DNA of 64,000 bases, taken from NCBI RefSeq assembly GCF_003590095.1, contig NC_039480.1:11447328-11511327 (forward strand), read 5' to 3'. Positions 36,327 through 46,430 of this stretch are shown here, one piece after another (position 1 is the first letter of the stretch; every line of letters starts with the position of its first letter). Both the position numbers and the translations under genes were made by a program. The notes under the pieces were generated by a model, which was given only the letters and a program-made list of their open reading frames with translations, did no database searches and was not told the DNA's origin. Source of the stretch: Trichoplusia ni. Lineage: Eukaryota > Arthropoda > Insecta > Lepidoptera > Noctuidae.

Positions 36327-36560
36327 ATCAAAATCAAAATCAAAATTCATTTATTCAAATTAGGCTACTAAGTAGCACTTTTTGAAGGTCAGGTTACATT
36401 GGACAGAACCCGGTTTCGCCCCCCATCACCGCTTCCTAAGTGCTTTTTGCTGTGAGAGAAGAAACGGTGCAAAAAAACTCCCCAGCAGCACGCTGTCATT
36501 CCAATTACAAAATTATTATTTGTATCTCTTTTCAAAAATTATTATTATTATTATACATAA
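36327..36560 (+). repeat. Lepidopteran repeat starting with CAAAATCAAAATCA
   Basis: Starts AATCAAAATCAAAATTCATT, then TAGGCTACTAAGTAGCAC and ACCGCTTCCTAAGTGC. This is a common repeat opening in moth genomes. The element may extend to about 37330, since 37180-37320 also carries phrases such as CTCCTGTACCTAACTCTTAA and AATTAACGAATGCCA that I associate with its far end. It lies in SLC26 intron 6. Confidence 0.6.
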
Positions 36561-37375
36561 CAGTAACAAAAAAATGTGTATGTGCCGTGCCAAACAAACA
36601 AAAATTTGAGTTCGCCGTATCTAAGCCAATACGAAATTTGACTGTAAGTACAAAGGCCAAGGACAGCAGACCGACCAGCCACCGCAAGCAGCACCCGTTC
36701 ACGAGTATGACGCAATCAATCCATGTATTTATGCAAAGCAAGGCCGATTGCGGCGATAGGTATTTAAATATTCGCCATAAAAATAATTGTGCTTTTAATA
36801 GTTATGATACTAACCTTGATGTTTGCTTTTATTATTTTGTTAGAAAAAGTAGGCAAAGGTTCAATAACTTGTTTTTGTTTAACGAATATACAGATTTGAC
36901 TAGATTGCATTAAGTTTAATTTCTAGGAACTGTTTGTAATTACATGATTTGTCAGGAAATTATCCATAACACACGAACACGTAATACGAATAGTGTGTGA
37001 ATTGATATCTCTCGGTGTTACTTATATTATTAAAATACTCTATGAGTGTAAATTCTCCATTTTTTATGCCATTATGCCTATGAATGGAAATGTTGACAGC
37101 ACAGTTCTTATTTTTATGAACAATATTATTAATATTAATATTATTTTGTATATTATAAGAGCTCGCTTCATGTCGTCATATTCGGCGAAACATTTTATTC
37201 AAGGAGTATATCAGCTACTGACCAGTGCCGTTATGAGTCTCCTGTACCTAACTCTTAACTGTAACTAATTAATGGTTTTTTACTTTTCGAATTAACGAAT
37301 GCCAGATAGTTTCAATTCTAAAAAAATATGTCATTAAAGTCGTTTTTCAATCACTTATTTTATATTTGTTTTCAG

Positions 37376-37537
37376 CGAGTGGGGAGTCAGTAGATGCGAC
37401 ACAAGAGTTAATAACTCTGTCTTTGTCGAACATTTTTGGTGCGTTTGCGGGCGCCATGCCGATCACAGGGTCCTTCTCCCGGAGCGCTGTCAACCACGCG
37501 AGCGGGGTTGCCACGCAGTTCGGCAGTGTTTACACAG
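37376..37537 (+). CDS. SLC26A11: SLC26A11-like exon 7 (TM9-TM10, anion-site region)
   Basis: Acceptor TTGTTTTCAG, donor ACAG|GTAAAA (phase 1). Encodes ASGESVDATQELITLSLSNI and FGAFAGAMPITGSFSRSAVN, with HASGVATQFGSVYTG at the end. The Q-E-L-x-x-L-x-x-SN and P-x-x-GSFSRSAVN motifs are among the most conserved of SLC26. Ser-Arg in SFSRS corresponds to the anion-site residues known from prestin. Confidence 0.95.
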
Positions 37538-38608
37538 GTAAAAAATAATGACAATTGATATTTTGGGAGTTGAAGAGTTGGACGCCTATGTATAATAACG
37601 TTTATACTAATGTTACAAATTTTAGGTAACCAAAAATTTTTAGTTAACATTTGATACCTAACACATACTACCTAACCTACCTAACACTATAACCTTTGAA
37701 CCGATTGTGACCTGACTCATGTCGCAATGACTACATACACGCGGATAAAGCTACGAGTAAAACTTTTTTTTACATTACCTGTTTTAAATTAATAACTATT
37801 TTACTTACAATTAAGAAATTACAAACAAATAGTGATCACTTGCAATCCTGTTATAAACTCAGTGCAAGCTCTAAGTATAGCATACATTATTATTTGGATA
37901 AACAAATAAATAAAAACATTAAACAGTAAAAAAAAATAACCGTACAGTGAAAATATTAAGGCGAATAATCGCATCAAGTATAACCTTTTGCTATAATTAT
38001 TGTTAATCATCAGTTAATATAATTTCTTGTCTATTGTACATTGCGTAGTATATGTTACACAAATCACCTGAATAGAACACCTGGTGCAATGCCGCTGTGT
38101 AAACAATAACAACTTGCCGATGGATTCTACGTATTCACGAAACGGATAGTTTGTTGACATACACAACATGCGTTGTTCTAATGTTATGGTCTCACCAGCA
38201 TGACTGCGATAGTTATAGATTAAAAGGTAGTTGCTGGCCCTAAAAACTCAATATAATAATACTATAAACGACGAAATGAACATGACACTAACTTTGCAAA
38301 GTGACTTTCTATCCCTTCTTTACGTTTAAAAGACACAAAGACAGCATGACATTCAGTGTATTTCATGAAAACGGTCGCATAACGCAGGCATGAACAATGT
38401 CATTGCTGGAAATCTTTCTAAAATATCAAATACTTTCTTGTTTCTCCTGAAATTTTGTGTGCATATTGCAAAAAATTTACTAGTCAGCTAGTAATAATAA
38501 TAGTATTATAGGGGGCCCTTCTAGTGAGCGGCGAGTCACCGCCTGCCTAATTGTTTGCATCTCCATGCGTAAAAGGGCAGGTGCCATAGTTCTCCGAATA
38601 ATTTTAAG

Positions 38609-38880
38609 GAACTGGTCCACTTAACATGTCTCATTTATATAATAGCCTATTTAGTTTTACATACATATTGCAATAGTTTTGCATCTACTTTGGATTTTTC
38701 ATCTCTGTTCTCCCATAGAGCGGAGGTGAATTATCCCTAGTAGATGCCCCATCACATTGTATATTAAAGTTCTCAAGAAGGCCTCTGTGCGTTGGACCTG
38801 TGTCCCCGTTCAAGCCGTTAAAAAGGACCGGGTCTCTTCTCATGAAGTTAGCCCGTGAATGAAAAGAGATACAAATAATA
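38609..38880. repeat. Interspersed repeat, copy 2, in SLC26 intron 7
   Basis: Second copy of the element at 34918-35186. The 100 bases before it (from about 38508, GGGGGCCCTTCTAGTGAGCG) look like a further part of the same element that the first copy lacks. Confidence 0.75.
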
Positions 38881-39009
38881 ATTTCCGAAGAGTTCGATCT
38901 GACCTTCAACTTCAGATGTCTCAGGGTATTATTTATGCTACTCATGCACTTACCTAACCAGGTTAATTATCGTATCCATTATTATTGTATCATATTGGTA
39001 TGTTTCCAG

Positions 39010-39121
39010 GTATTCTGGTGTTGTTGGCGCTCAGTCTTCTAACGCCGTATTTCTACTTTATACCAAGGCGGCGCTAGCTGCCGTCGTGATTTGTGCTGTG
39101 ATATTTATGATAGAATATGAG
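39010..39121 (+). CDS. SLC26A11: SLC26A11-like exon 8 (TM11-TM12), frameshifted
   Basis: Acceptor TTTCCAG, donor GAG|GTAAGA. The frame set by exon 7 reads GILVLLALSLLTPYFYFIP and then hits a stop at 39075-39077. After one extra base near the AA at 39065-39066, the rest reads AALAAVVICAVIFMIEYE and joins exon 9 in phase. The continuation is exactly what the family has at this place, so one base is missing from the sequence or from the allele. Confidence 0.9.
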
Positions 39122-39503
39122 GTAAGATCTTGCTTTAGACTTAACTATTCTTAATGTCTGATAATTTCCACATTTTAAAGTATTTTATTTGCACAAAGTC
39201 TACATAAGCAAGAATTCATCATAAAATGAAAACAATCACCATTAATGTCCCCGGTGAAACGCATTTGGAAAAGTTAATTATTAATTTCTGTCAGTTGGCT
39301 TTTATTGTGAATATTTTGTCTCTGAACACTTCTTTGTCATCATCCTAACGTGTCCCAACTATGTTAAAGTCGGTTTCCAGTCAAATCGGAGCTGCTACTT
39401 TTTTGCACTCCATATTTGAAACTAATAAAAATATTGAATTCTTTATTGCAAGACAAATATGTATATTTTCGGAAAATAAAAAACAAATACCCTATCTTTA
39501 CAG

Positions 39504-39676
39504 GTAGTGAAACCGATGTGGCGTTCTCGTCGCGCGGACGTCGTGCCTGCATTAGCGACGTTCGCTCTTTGCTTATCGGCCGGAGTAGAACTAGGCATTC
39601 TTGCTGGAGTCGCTGTCAACGTCATGCTGTTACGTACCCTAGTGCCAGGCCGCAGTTAGACGCCGAGATCGTCACG
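39504..39676 (+). CDS. SLC26A11: SLC26A11-like exon 9 (TM13-TM14), frameshifted
   Basis: Acceptor ATCTTTACAG, donor ACG|GTAATG. Reads VVKPMWRSRRADVVPALATF, CLSAGVELGILAGVAVNVML and then leaves the frame, with a stop at 39657-39659. With one extra base near 39633 the end reads ARPQLDAEIVT, the familiar link to the STAS domain, in phase with exon 10. This second single-base loss is not in an obvious homopolymer. Confidence 0.9.
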
Positions 39677-40030
39677 GTAATGTTGCCTTTAGGTGTAGAG
39701 GTTTAAGCTCTACTTTCCCGTGTAGGTTAGCTTTTCATTAACTTGAGACGTCTTTATGTGTGTAATTTCTACCCAAAGTGGGGTACAAAAGTATGCAAGT
39801 TGCAGTTCTGGCTGAGCTCTTATGCTTAATCAGATTATCCTTATATCAACTTATAACCTTAGTTCTTCGTAATAAGCTAATAAACAGACAAGAACTTAAG
39901 AGGTCATGGTTTCCATACAATCTCGTCATAACTTCGCACAGACATCTGCGTCAAAGATATTCACAAACTCTTCCAAAATCAATTACAAGCAACAACAGTC
40001 CACTAACATTTCCCTTACACCTTATTCCAG

Positions 40031-40181
40031 AACTCGTCCGGCTTCAGCTACGTGCTGGTGACCGTAGGCAACAGCCTGTACTTCCCGGGCGTGGAGTACA
40101 TCCGCCAGTACGTGGAGCGCGCCGCCAAGAAGCAGGGCGGCTGCAGCATGCCCGTCGTCATCGACTGCCGATACGTGCTAG
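40031..40181 (+). CDS. SLC26A11: SLC26A11-like exon 10 (STAS domain, first part)
   Basis: Acceptor TTATTCCAG, donor G|GTATGA. Encodes NSSGFSYVLVTVGNSLYFPG, VEYIRQYVERAAKKQGG and CSMPVVIDCRYVLG. These are the opening strands and first helix of a STAS domain, the cytoplasmic regulatory module of SLC26 proteins. Base composition is strikingly GC-rich compared with exons 1-9. Confidence 0.9.
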
Positions 40182-40639
40182 GTATGAGACCTTTGCAAGT
40201 GATAGCTTATGTGAGAGTGGACTGATAAGTAATGCAAAGCGTTACGGTGCAAGTAACAGTAGTCAGGCACCTTCTCTCACTTTAACCTACAGTGCTAGCC
40301 GTTGGCGTATTGATACAAGGAAATGGCTTAGTAGTAGCATATGAGGTACTAGGGAGTTTTAATGACTTACACGTATAAGATCCCACGGCTGGACAAAGGT
40401 AATTCTTCCATATCTTTGACGTTTCTATTCTTCGTTACTTCTTTAACTGTGATATTATTAGCATTAGTTTTTTACCGAAACGACGTAGCCGTATGAGTTT
40501 GACGTGTCTGTGTCATCTTATCACTCAAACTGATTTTAATTGTGATTTTTGTTCGAAAGGTAAAAAAATCAAACTACTTTTAAGCTCATAAGCTCATGCT
40601 CATTACTCCCGACACTAAAACCTTCCCCGTCCGGTCCAG

Positions 40640-40813
40640 GCGCGGACTTCACGGCCGCGAAGGGCATGTGCGCGCTGTCGGGGTCGCTGTCGTCGCGCGG
40701 CGTGCCGCTGGTGCTGCTGTCGCCGCGCGCCAGCGTCGCCTCCGTGTTCAGCGGGGCCGGCTCTAATGTGGTCGTCGTACTCAATCATGCTGAACTAGAC
40801 TCTACTTTACATA
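40640..40813 (+). CDS. SLC26A11: SLC26A11-like exon 11 (STAS domain, second part)
   Basis: Acceptor CCGGTCCAG, donor CATA|GTAAGT (phase 1). Encodes ADFTAAKGMCALSGSLSSRG, VPLVLLSPRASVASVFSGAG and VVVVLNHAELDSTLH. This follows the usual STAS pattern of Asp, helix, RGVPLVL strand and a final helix. Also very GC-rich, with many third-position G or C. Confidence 0.9.
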
Positions 40814-41220
40814 GTAAGTATATATATTAGTATATAGGTTTACATAGTACGTATATATATTTCATCTAATTGTTAATTTTTAGGTGGATTTAAAAAGAGG
40901 TGCCTCAATTCGTTAGTTTTTATTTCATGTTTGTTTCTGAGTTAACCTCGAAATAGATGAACCGAGTTTCTTGATTCTAGTTTTCATTTTACGTAAAATA
41001 GCTGGCATTTGGTCTCAAATATTGCATCGAATTTGCTTAGTAGTTTTTATTTGAAGTCGGTTGAATTTGGTTGAAATAATATAGTAATATATTTAGTTCC
41101 ATTTCCGCTGTTTTTTTTTAAACTTATCTCACGCGACCGAATACTGACTATAGCCGAATATTGTAGTGAATTAAGATTCCAAATAGAAATTCAAATCATT
41201 ATAAACAATTTCATTTTCAG

Positions 41221-41408
41221 GTCTAACAGGTCAAATACCCTTACCAATACTAAGTTCCAAAGAACTAACTCCGCCTCCGAACTACGCGTCGCTGAAACAG
41301 ACAGACGATGACGTCACAGAGATCGTGATCGACGAACAAAACAACGTGCCTTTGTTAGTCAAGAATGGAACGTTGAAGTCTCACCACAACGAGGTCAATG
41401 ACACGTGA
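41221..41408 (+). CDS. SLC26A11: SLC26A11-like exon 12 (C-terminal tail)
   Basis: Acceptor CATTTTCAG at 41220. Completes a Ser codon and encodes LTGQIPLPILSSKELTPPPN, then an acidic tail with QTDDDVTEIVIDEQNNVPLL and ends at TGA 41406-41408. The tail after the STAS domain is unconserved in the family and has no motif I can name. Confidence 0.88.
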
Positions 41409-41467
41409 CGGTAGTGAGGGTACTTTAGGTATTGTATTGTAGGTAGACTTATGTTGTAGTGGTTTTG

Positions 41468-41473
41468 AATAAA
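41468..41473 (+). terminator. Poly(A) signal of the SLC26 gene
   Basis: AATAAA 60 bases after the stop codon, giving a short 3' UTR. It is the first canonical signal downstream. Confidence 0.7.
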
Positions 41474-41845
41474 GTACTTTTAAGGCTGTTTTGTGCATAA
41501 CGTGTATTTTTATGTTGTAACAGTAAACTGTCGCAGATATACGAGATATGACAGTTTGAGACGAAACTGCCTACTTATTTTCTTAAGCATTTTTGTTGAT
41601 ATTTTAGGCGACTTATCACAACAGGCGGAGGTGGAAAAATAAATGAGCACATGTGTCAAATTAAATTAACATCAACAACAGATTTTAGTGCATCAAGTTT
41701 GTCGGTGTAGCATTTTTGTCTCGTATCTTTCTCGATCCCTTACCATCTTTACTTCTTTATATATTGTCTTTCTGCCTTTTCCTTTTCTTATTCTATGTAA
41801 TTCTCGTTTTACTCATTTTTTTCAAGCCTCCTTTATCAATAATAA
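41474..41845. other. Intergenic DNA before the gap, no gene seen
   Basis: AT-rich with a pyrimidine-rich end at 41725-41845. Nothing recognised. Confidence 0.5.
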
Positions 41846-42845
41846 NNNNNNNNNNNNNNNNNNNNNNNNNNNNNNNNNNNNNNNNNNNNNNNNNNNNNNN
41901 NNNNNNNNNNNNNNNNNNNNNNNNNNNNNNNNNNNNNNNNNNNNNNNNNNNNNNNNNNNNNNNNNNNNNNNNNNNNNNNNNNNNNNNNNNNNNNNNNNNN
42001 NNNNNNNNNNNNNNNNNNNNNNNNNNNNNNNNNNNNNNNNNNNNNNNNNNNNNNNNNNNNNNNNNNNNNNNNNNNNNNNNNNNNNNNNNNNNNNNNNNNN
42101 NNNNNNNNNNNNNNNNNNNNNNNNNNNNNNNNNNNNNNNNNNNNNNNNNNNNNNNNNNNNNNNNNNNNNNNNNNNNNNNNNNNNNNNNNNNNNNNNNNNN
42201 NNNNNNNNNNNNNNNNNNNNNNNNNNNNNNNNNNNNNNNNNNNNNNNNNNNNNNNNNNNNNNNNNNNNNNNNNNNNNNNNNNNNNNNNNNNNNNNNNNNN
42301 NNNNNNNNNNNNNNNNNNNNNNNNNNNNNNNNNNNNNNNNNNNNNNNNNNNNNNNNNNNNNNNNNNNNNNNNNNNNNNNNNNNNNNNNNNNNNNNNNNNN
42401 NNNNNNNNNNNNNNNNNNNNNNNNNNNNNNNNNNNNNNNNNNNNNNNNNNNNNNNNNNNNNNNNNNNNNNNNNNNNNNNNNNNNNNNNNNNNNNNNNNNN
42501 NNNNNNNNNNNNNNNNNNNNNNNNNNNNNNNNNNNNNNNNNNNNNNNNNNNNNNNNNNNNNNNNNNNNNNNNNNNNNNNNNNNNNNNNNNNNNNNNNNNN
42601 NNNNNNNNNNNNNNNNNNNNNNNNNNNNNNNNNNNNNNNNNNNNNNNNNNNNNNNNNNNNNNNNNNNNNNNNNNNNNNNNNNNNNNNNNNNNNNNNNNNN
42701 NNNNNNNNNNNNNNNNNNNNNNNNNNNNNNNNNNNNNNNNNNNNNNNNNNNNNNNNNNNNNNNNNNNNNNNNNNNNNNNNNNNNNNNNNNNNNNNNNNNN
42801 NNNNNNNNNNNNNNNNNNNNNNNNNNNNNNNNNNNNNNNNNNNNN
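41846..42845. other. Assembly gap, exactly 1000 N
   Basis: Unknown sequence. The round number suggests a fixed-size placeholder rather than a measured length, so the true distance between the two sides is not known. Open frames that run through it are meaningless. Confidence 0.98.
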
Positions 42846-44103
42846 TGTAACAGCTACTTATTTTTTATGCTTATTCCCTTCGTGCTTAAGTCTGAAGACG
42901 TTTGAATATTTCATGTTTCATTCGCATTTCTTTAAATTTAGTTTGGAAGATAACGTGACTTTAAACATTGCACCTTTTATGTTTGTTTTGCCTTCCAAAA
43001 TATATGAATAATCTTTGTATAGAACGTGCTCTTTTATTTTTCAAATTTTATGAGGTCTTTTTTTGTAAAAATGATAAAAGACACGAATGACAAAAAACTA
43101 AGGAATACACCATCTACCTAGATATATATCTATCTCTCCATTTGTTCAGGCCAGAACCGATCAATCGATTTTGATGAAACTAAGTACGTTATGAGTACGT
43201 GTTGCAAATACAGGTTATATTGATGTGTTTCCATCAGACTGCTATAACTATCCCTCGTTGTTTGTTACAATTAATTAATGAAAAAACTGTTGGCGATGTG
43301 CCATACCACCACGAAAATGTGGGAATATTTAGTAACTTTTCGTATGATTAATTATATTATGTAAGTGTTTGGTTTATAGCGGACAATTAATAACACTGGT
43401 GCGTGTTATATTTGGGCTCTTAAAATATACGTCAATTACGAACTGTACTAAATTTTTATGCTTAATGTCGGCACAGTGCATTTTTTAACTTAGACGTATG
43501 TTTTGACGCGTTTATTTTTAGTCAATCTCCAAGTACCAAATATTTATTAATCATGATTATACGGGCCACTCATGTTATTTTTGCTAAATAAAGATAATAC
43601 TCTTAATCCCTATTATGTACTCTAACAAAACTATACAAAAAGGATAATCTTTTAGTACTTGAATTGAGTACGCAAATATCACAAAGATATGACACTGGTA
43701 TTTTTTATTTGCTCTCTCATCAAAAAATGTTTTGCCCGAACGACAGACCCCTATAATCGGATTAAAGGTTTCGCGCGATCCCGAAATTTATAATATCATG
43801 ATAGGTGGCTGTAATTTCGAAGAATTATCGTATTTTGCAAAAATAAATCTTCTTTAAATCGCAGAAGCTTAAGTACTTTATTAAATATGATTTGGAGATG
43901 TATAATTGTGTTTCTTGATCCTCGTAATGACAAAAAATGAGAATCGTATCAACGGAATTCTTTAAATTGTTTTATTTTTATTGAAATAATGAATTATGGA
44001 GACATTGAATATTATCTTCAATGAGTTAAAAACTTTTGCTATCATGCGCTTTTGAAGTCTGGACTTAATTTTTAAGCCTTCTGACTAACGATCTTTACTA
44101 AGA
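42846..44103. other. Intergenic DNA after the gap, no gene seen
   Basis: AT-rich. 43125-43230 contains wording like CGATCAATCGATTTTGATGA, which resembles the 3' body of lepidopteran repeats but is too diverged to delimit. Confidence 0.5.
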
Positions 44104-44335
44104 ACTAGCTGACCCAGCAAACGTTGTTTTGCCATATAGCTTCTTTCTAGTGACGATAAAATATTACGTATAGAAATAAATAAAAAATTTGTGACCAATC
44201 CTCATCATTTATATGTCTATGAAAGTAGATAGTAGAAGTTCTTAGATATACTAAATATGCATTAATTTTTTTTATGGAATTCGGTCAAGCAGTTTCGGAG
44301 ATGTATGTTAACTAACATAGTGGAACGTTTTTTTA
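44104..44335 (+). repeat. Lepidopteran repeat, CTAGCTGACCC family (diverged)
   Basis: Starts AACTAGCTGACCCAGCAAAC, matching the head of the copy at 22524. The body retains CGGTCAAGCAGTTTCGGAGA and TAACTAACATAGTG. Divergence is higher than in the other copy. Confidence 0.65.
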
Positions 44336-46179
44336 ACATTGGTTTTAGATTTCATAGTTACATAGCTGTAATATTAACATTGTACTTGACTGTCTCAAAA
44401 TTATTCGTATTTTATCTTAAATGATTCAAATACTCCTTCAGTTTCTATATGAAATATTATTTCGCGCAATGAAAAGTTAGATAGTGTTTGTAAAACTCTA
44501 AACAATGTTTATAATGACTACTAAAAACTGTTAATGAGCTATAAAAACCTAATGACACTGCACGGGGAGTTGAAACTTGTTTCGTTAACCCACTTGTTCT
44601 GGTAATGTTACCTGTTTTCATACATGTATGCATGTTTCTAATTATTGTATCATTCATTTGAGAATAGAGTATTTGAGTAGACCGTGTGACGTAATATTAA
44701 TAAGGTATGTTAACTATACGTGTCAACGTAGTGTGTCATCTTCAATTTTTGTTTATGCGTCAAAATAAATTTAAACAATCTTTTTTTTATACTATATTAC
44801 CAATATGGCGAACAGGCTCGTAGCTGATTTTGCAAATGATTAAAATTTAAGCTAAACGATGGTAGATTGTAAGAAAAATTTAGTTTGTAAACTATAAATT
44901 CAACAACATGTAAAGTATGCGAGTATTCTGATAAATCAATAAAACCGTAATGTTTTAAATTTGTTAAATGATCATAAAAATAAATTGAAACTATTACCGA
45001 CTTGTAATTTTTCACCGTTGTAATATCACTGATCACTGAATGTGTCATTCAAATAGTTCGATTGCCATTTAATTTCTATCCATTGAATTGCAAATAGACT
45101 ACATAAAGTACTGAGTACCAAAATAAAAATGAACGTTAGCTTCATAACCAGAAAAACTATTTTGAAATGCAGTTGTTACAGGATCATGCAGTGACATCGA
45201 CGAATTAGGTAGTTAGTTGGTGCTGACGTAAGCCGGTATTACGAGTATAGCAAGTTGTGTTGGCGACATACTATATGTACACTCGTTTTTTATATACCTA
45301 TTTTGTTTAATTTTCTTTGTATTTTCCATTTTATTAGTAAGAATAAGTTACACAGTTTTGTGAAAATGTTATAATAATGGATATCATATATTTGTATACG
45401 TTTTTCGACGTATAATATAATGATCTCCTGTTGACTTTTAGAGGACAGATTTTATTGACATTTTGAACGGGAGGTTATTACCTAAATAAAGGGAACGTTC
45501 TAAGTTTATAGAAAGATTACATCTGAGACTAGGTCATTACTGAGTCTCTTATATTTCCAAAAGTAAAAGGTAAATAACATTATTTACCTTTCAGTGGCTT
45601 TCCTTTCTGGATTTTCTTTTCACACTGCATGCGATAAACCAATTCTTGGAAATTTCCGCACATAAAACCGATTTAAGTTCGAAAGCGAATAAGCAAATAA
45701 TAAAGCTCTACTTTGTCACAATACATCACGACACTTGTACAACACAACCCACCAAAGTTTATTGATCTCTTCTAGGTACCGATAAAGCACTCCCGTATTG
45801 AAATCGTAATTTTTGGTACTCACGTATCATCCCTTTATTTACCCTCCTGTCAATTTCATACTTACAGAAGTCTGTTATTAGAGAAATTGCCATTTACCAT
45901 GCGTGCTCCTCCCACGCTGGCAGGGAGCTTCGAAAATTGACGGCGCTCGTATCAAAGCGACCATTGTATAGAGTATTGGAACCTTGATTGACAGTTTAAT
46001 TAATGCCTCTGTTATGTTCACCTTTGCCTACAGCGATGTTTCTGTTAGACGACTTTAATGGATTCCGCTGAATTTGGAACGTAATCACCTTTAAATAAGA
46101 TGTACGTATTGTGTGTTAACGATGCTTAAGAAAACTTGTGTACGTTGAATGGAATGAACCGCGGAGCCGCAGAGGTGTA
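44336..46179. other. Intergenic DNA, no gene seen
   Basis: AT-rich with an 83-codon minus-strand frame at 44797-45048 lacking any recognisable pattern. A short GC-richer piece at 45900-45960 has no clear role. Confidence 0.5.
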
Positions 46180-46430
46180 ATCTATACTAATATATAAAGC
46201 TGAAGAGTTTGTTTGTTTGAACGCGCTAATCTCAGAAACAAGTGGTCCAAATTGAAAAAATATTTTTGTGTTGAATAGACTCTTCATCGAGGAAGGCTTT
46301 AGGCTATTAAACATCACGCTGTGACTAATAGGAGCGAAGATACAATGGAAATGTAAAAAAACAGGGCAGGTATAAATCATAACTTATATCTTCTACCCCA
46401 CGGGGACGAAGTCGCGGGCAACAGCTAGTT
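46180..46430 (-). repeat. Lepidopteran repeat, CTAGCTGTTGCCCGCGAC family (reverse)
   Basis: Read on the minus strand it runs from ACTAGCTGTTGCCCGCGACT at 46430 to TTATATATTAGTATAGATTA at 46180. It belongs with the copies at 11224, 23341 and 33014; an 84-codon frame inside it is not a gene. Confidence 0.78.

Larger units (their letters stand above)
28566..41473 (+). other. SLC26A11: Gene span: SLC26A11-like anion transporter, 12 coding exons
   Basis: Coding exons: 28579-28779, 29663-29858, 30971-31110, 31865-31945, 34500-34663, 35483-35640, 37376-37537, 39010-39121, 39504-39676, 40031-40181, 40640-40813, 41221-41408. Every donor is GT and every acceptor AG, and phases join correctly except for two single-base losses inside exons 8 and 9. 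Allowing for those, the product is about 633 residues, against about 606 for human SLC26A11. The order is a membrane domain (exons 1-9) then a STAS domain (exons 10-12). Members exchange sulfate, chloride or other anions across membranes; the A11 branch is described as a sodium-independent sulfate transporter, and the true substrate here is inferred. The SFSRSAVN segment in exon 7 matches the anion-site region of SLC26 proteins. A leading non-coding exon must exist, because an acceptor (TTGTTCTTAG) ends 13 bases before the ATG. Confidence 0.93.

Noticed and set aside
40569..40784. 71-codon minus-strand frame in the STAS region
   Set aside because: Shadow of the GC-rich exon 11 on the opposite strand.
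6029..41408. Functional link between a possibly sulfated secreted inhibitor and a sulfate transporter
   Set aside because: They are 22 kb apart with separate promoters, and neighbouring insect genes are rarely functionally coupled. Sulfation itself is only a pattern guess.
41688..43011. Open frames of 405 and 431 codons
   Set aside because: They run through the 1000-N gap, so most of the supposed protein is unknown sequence.
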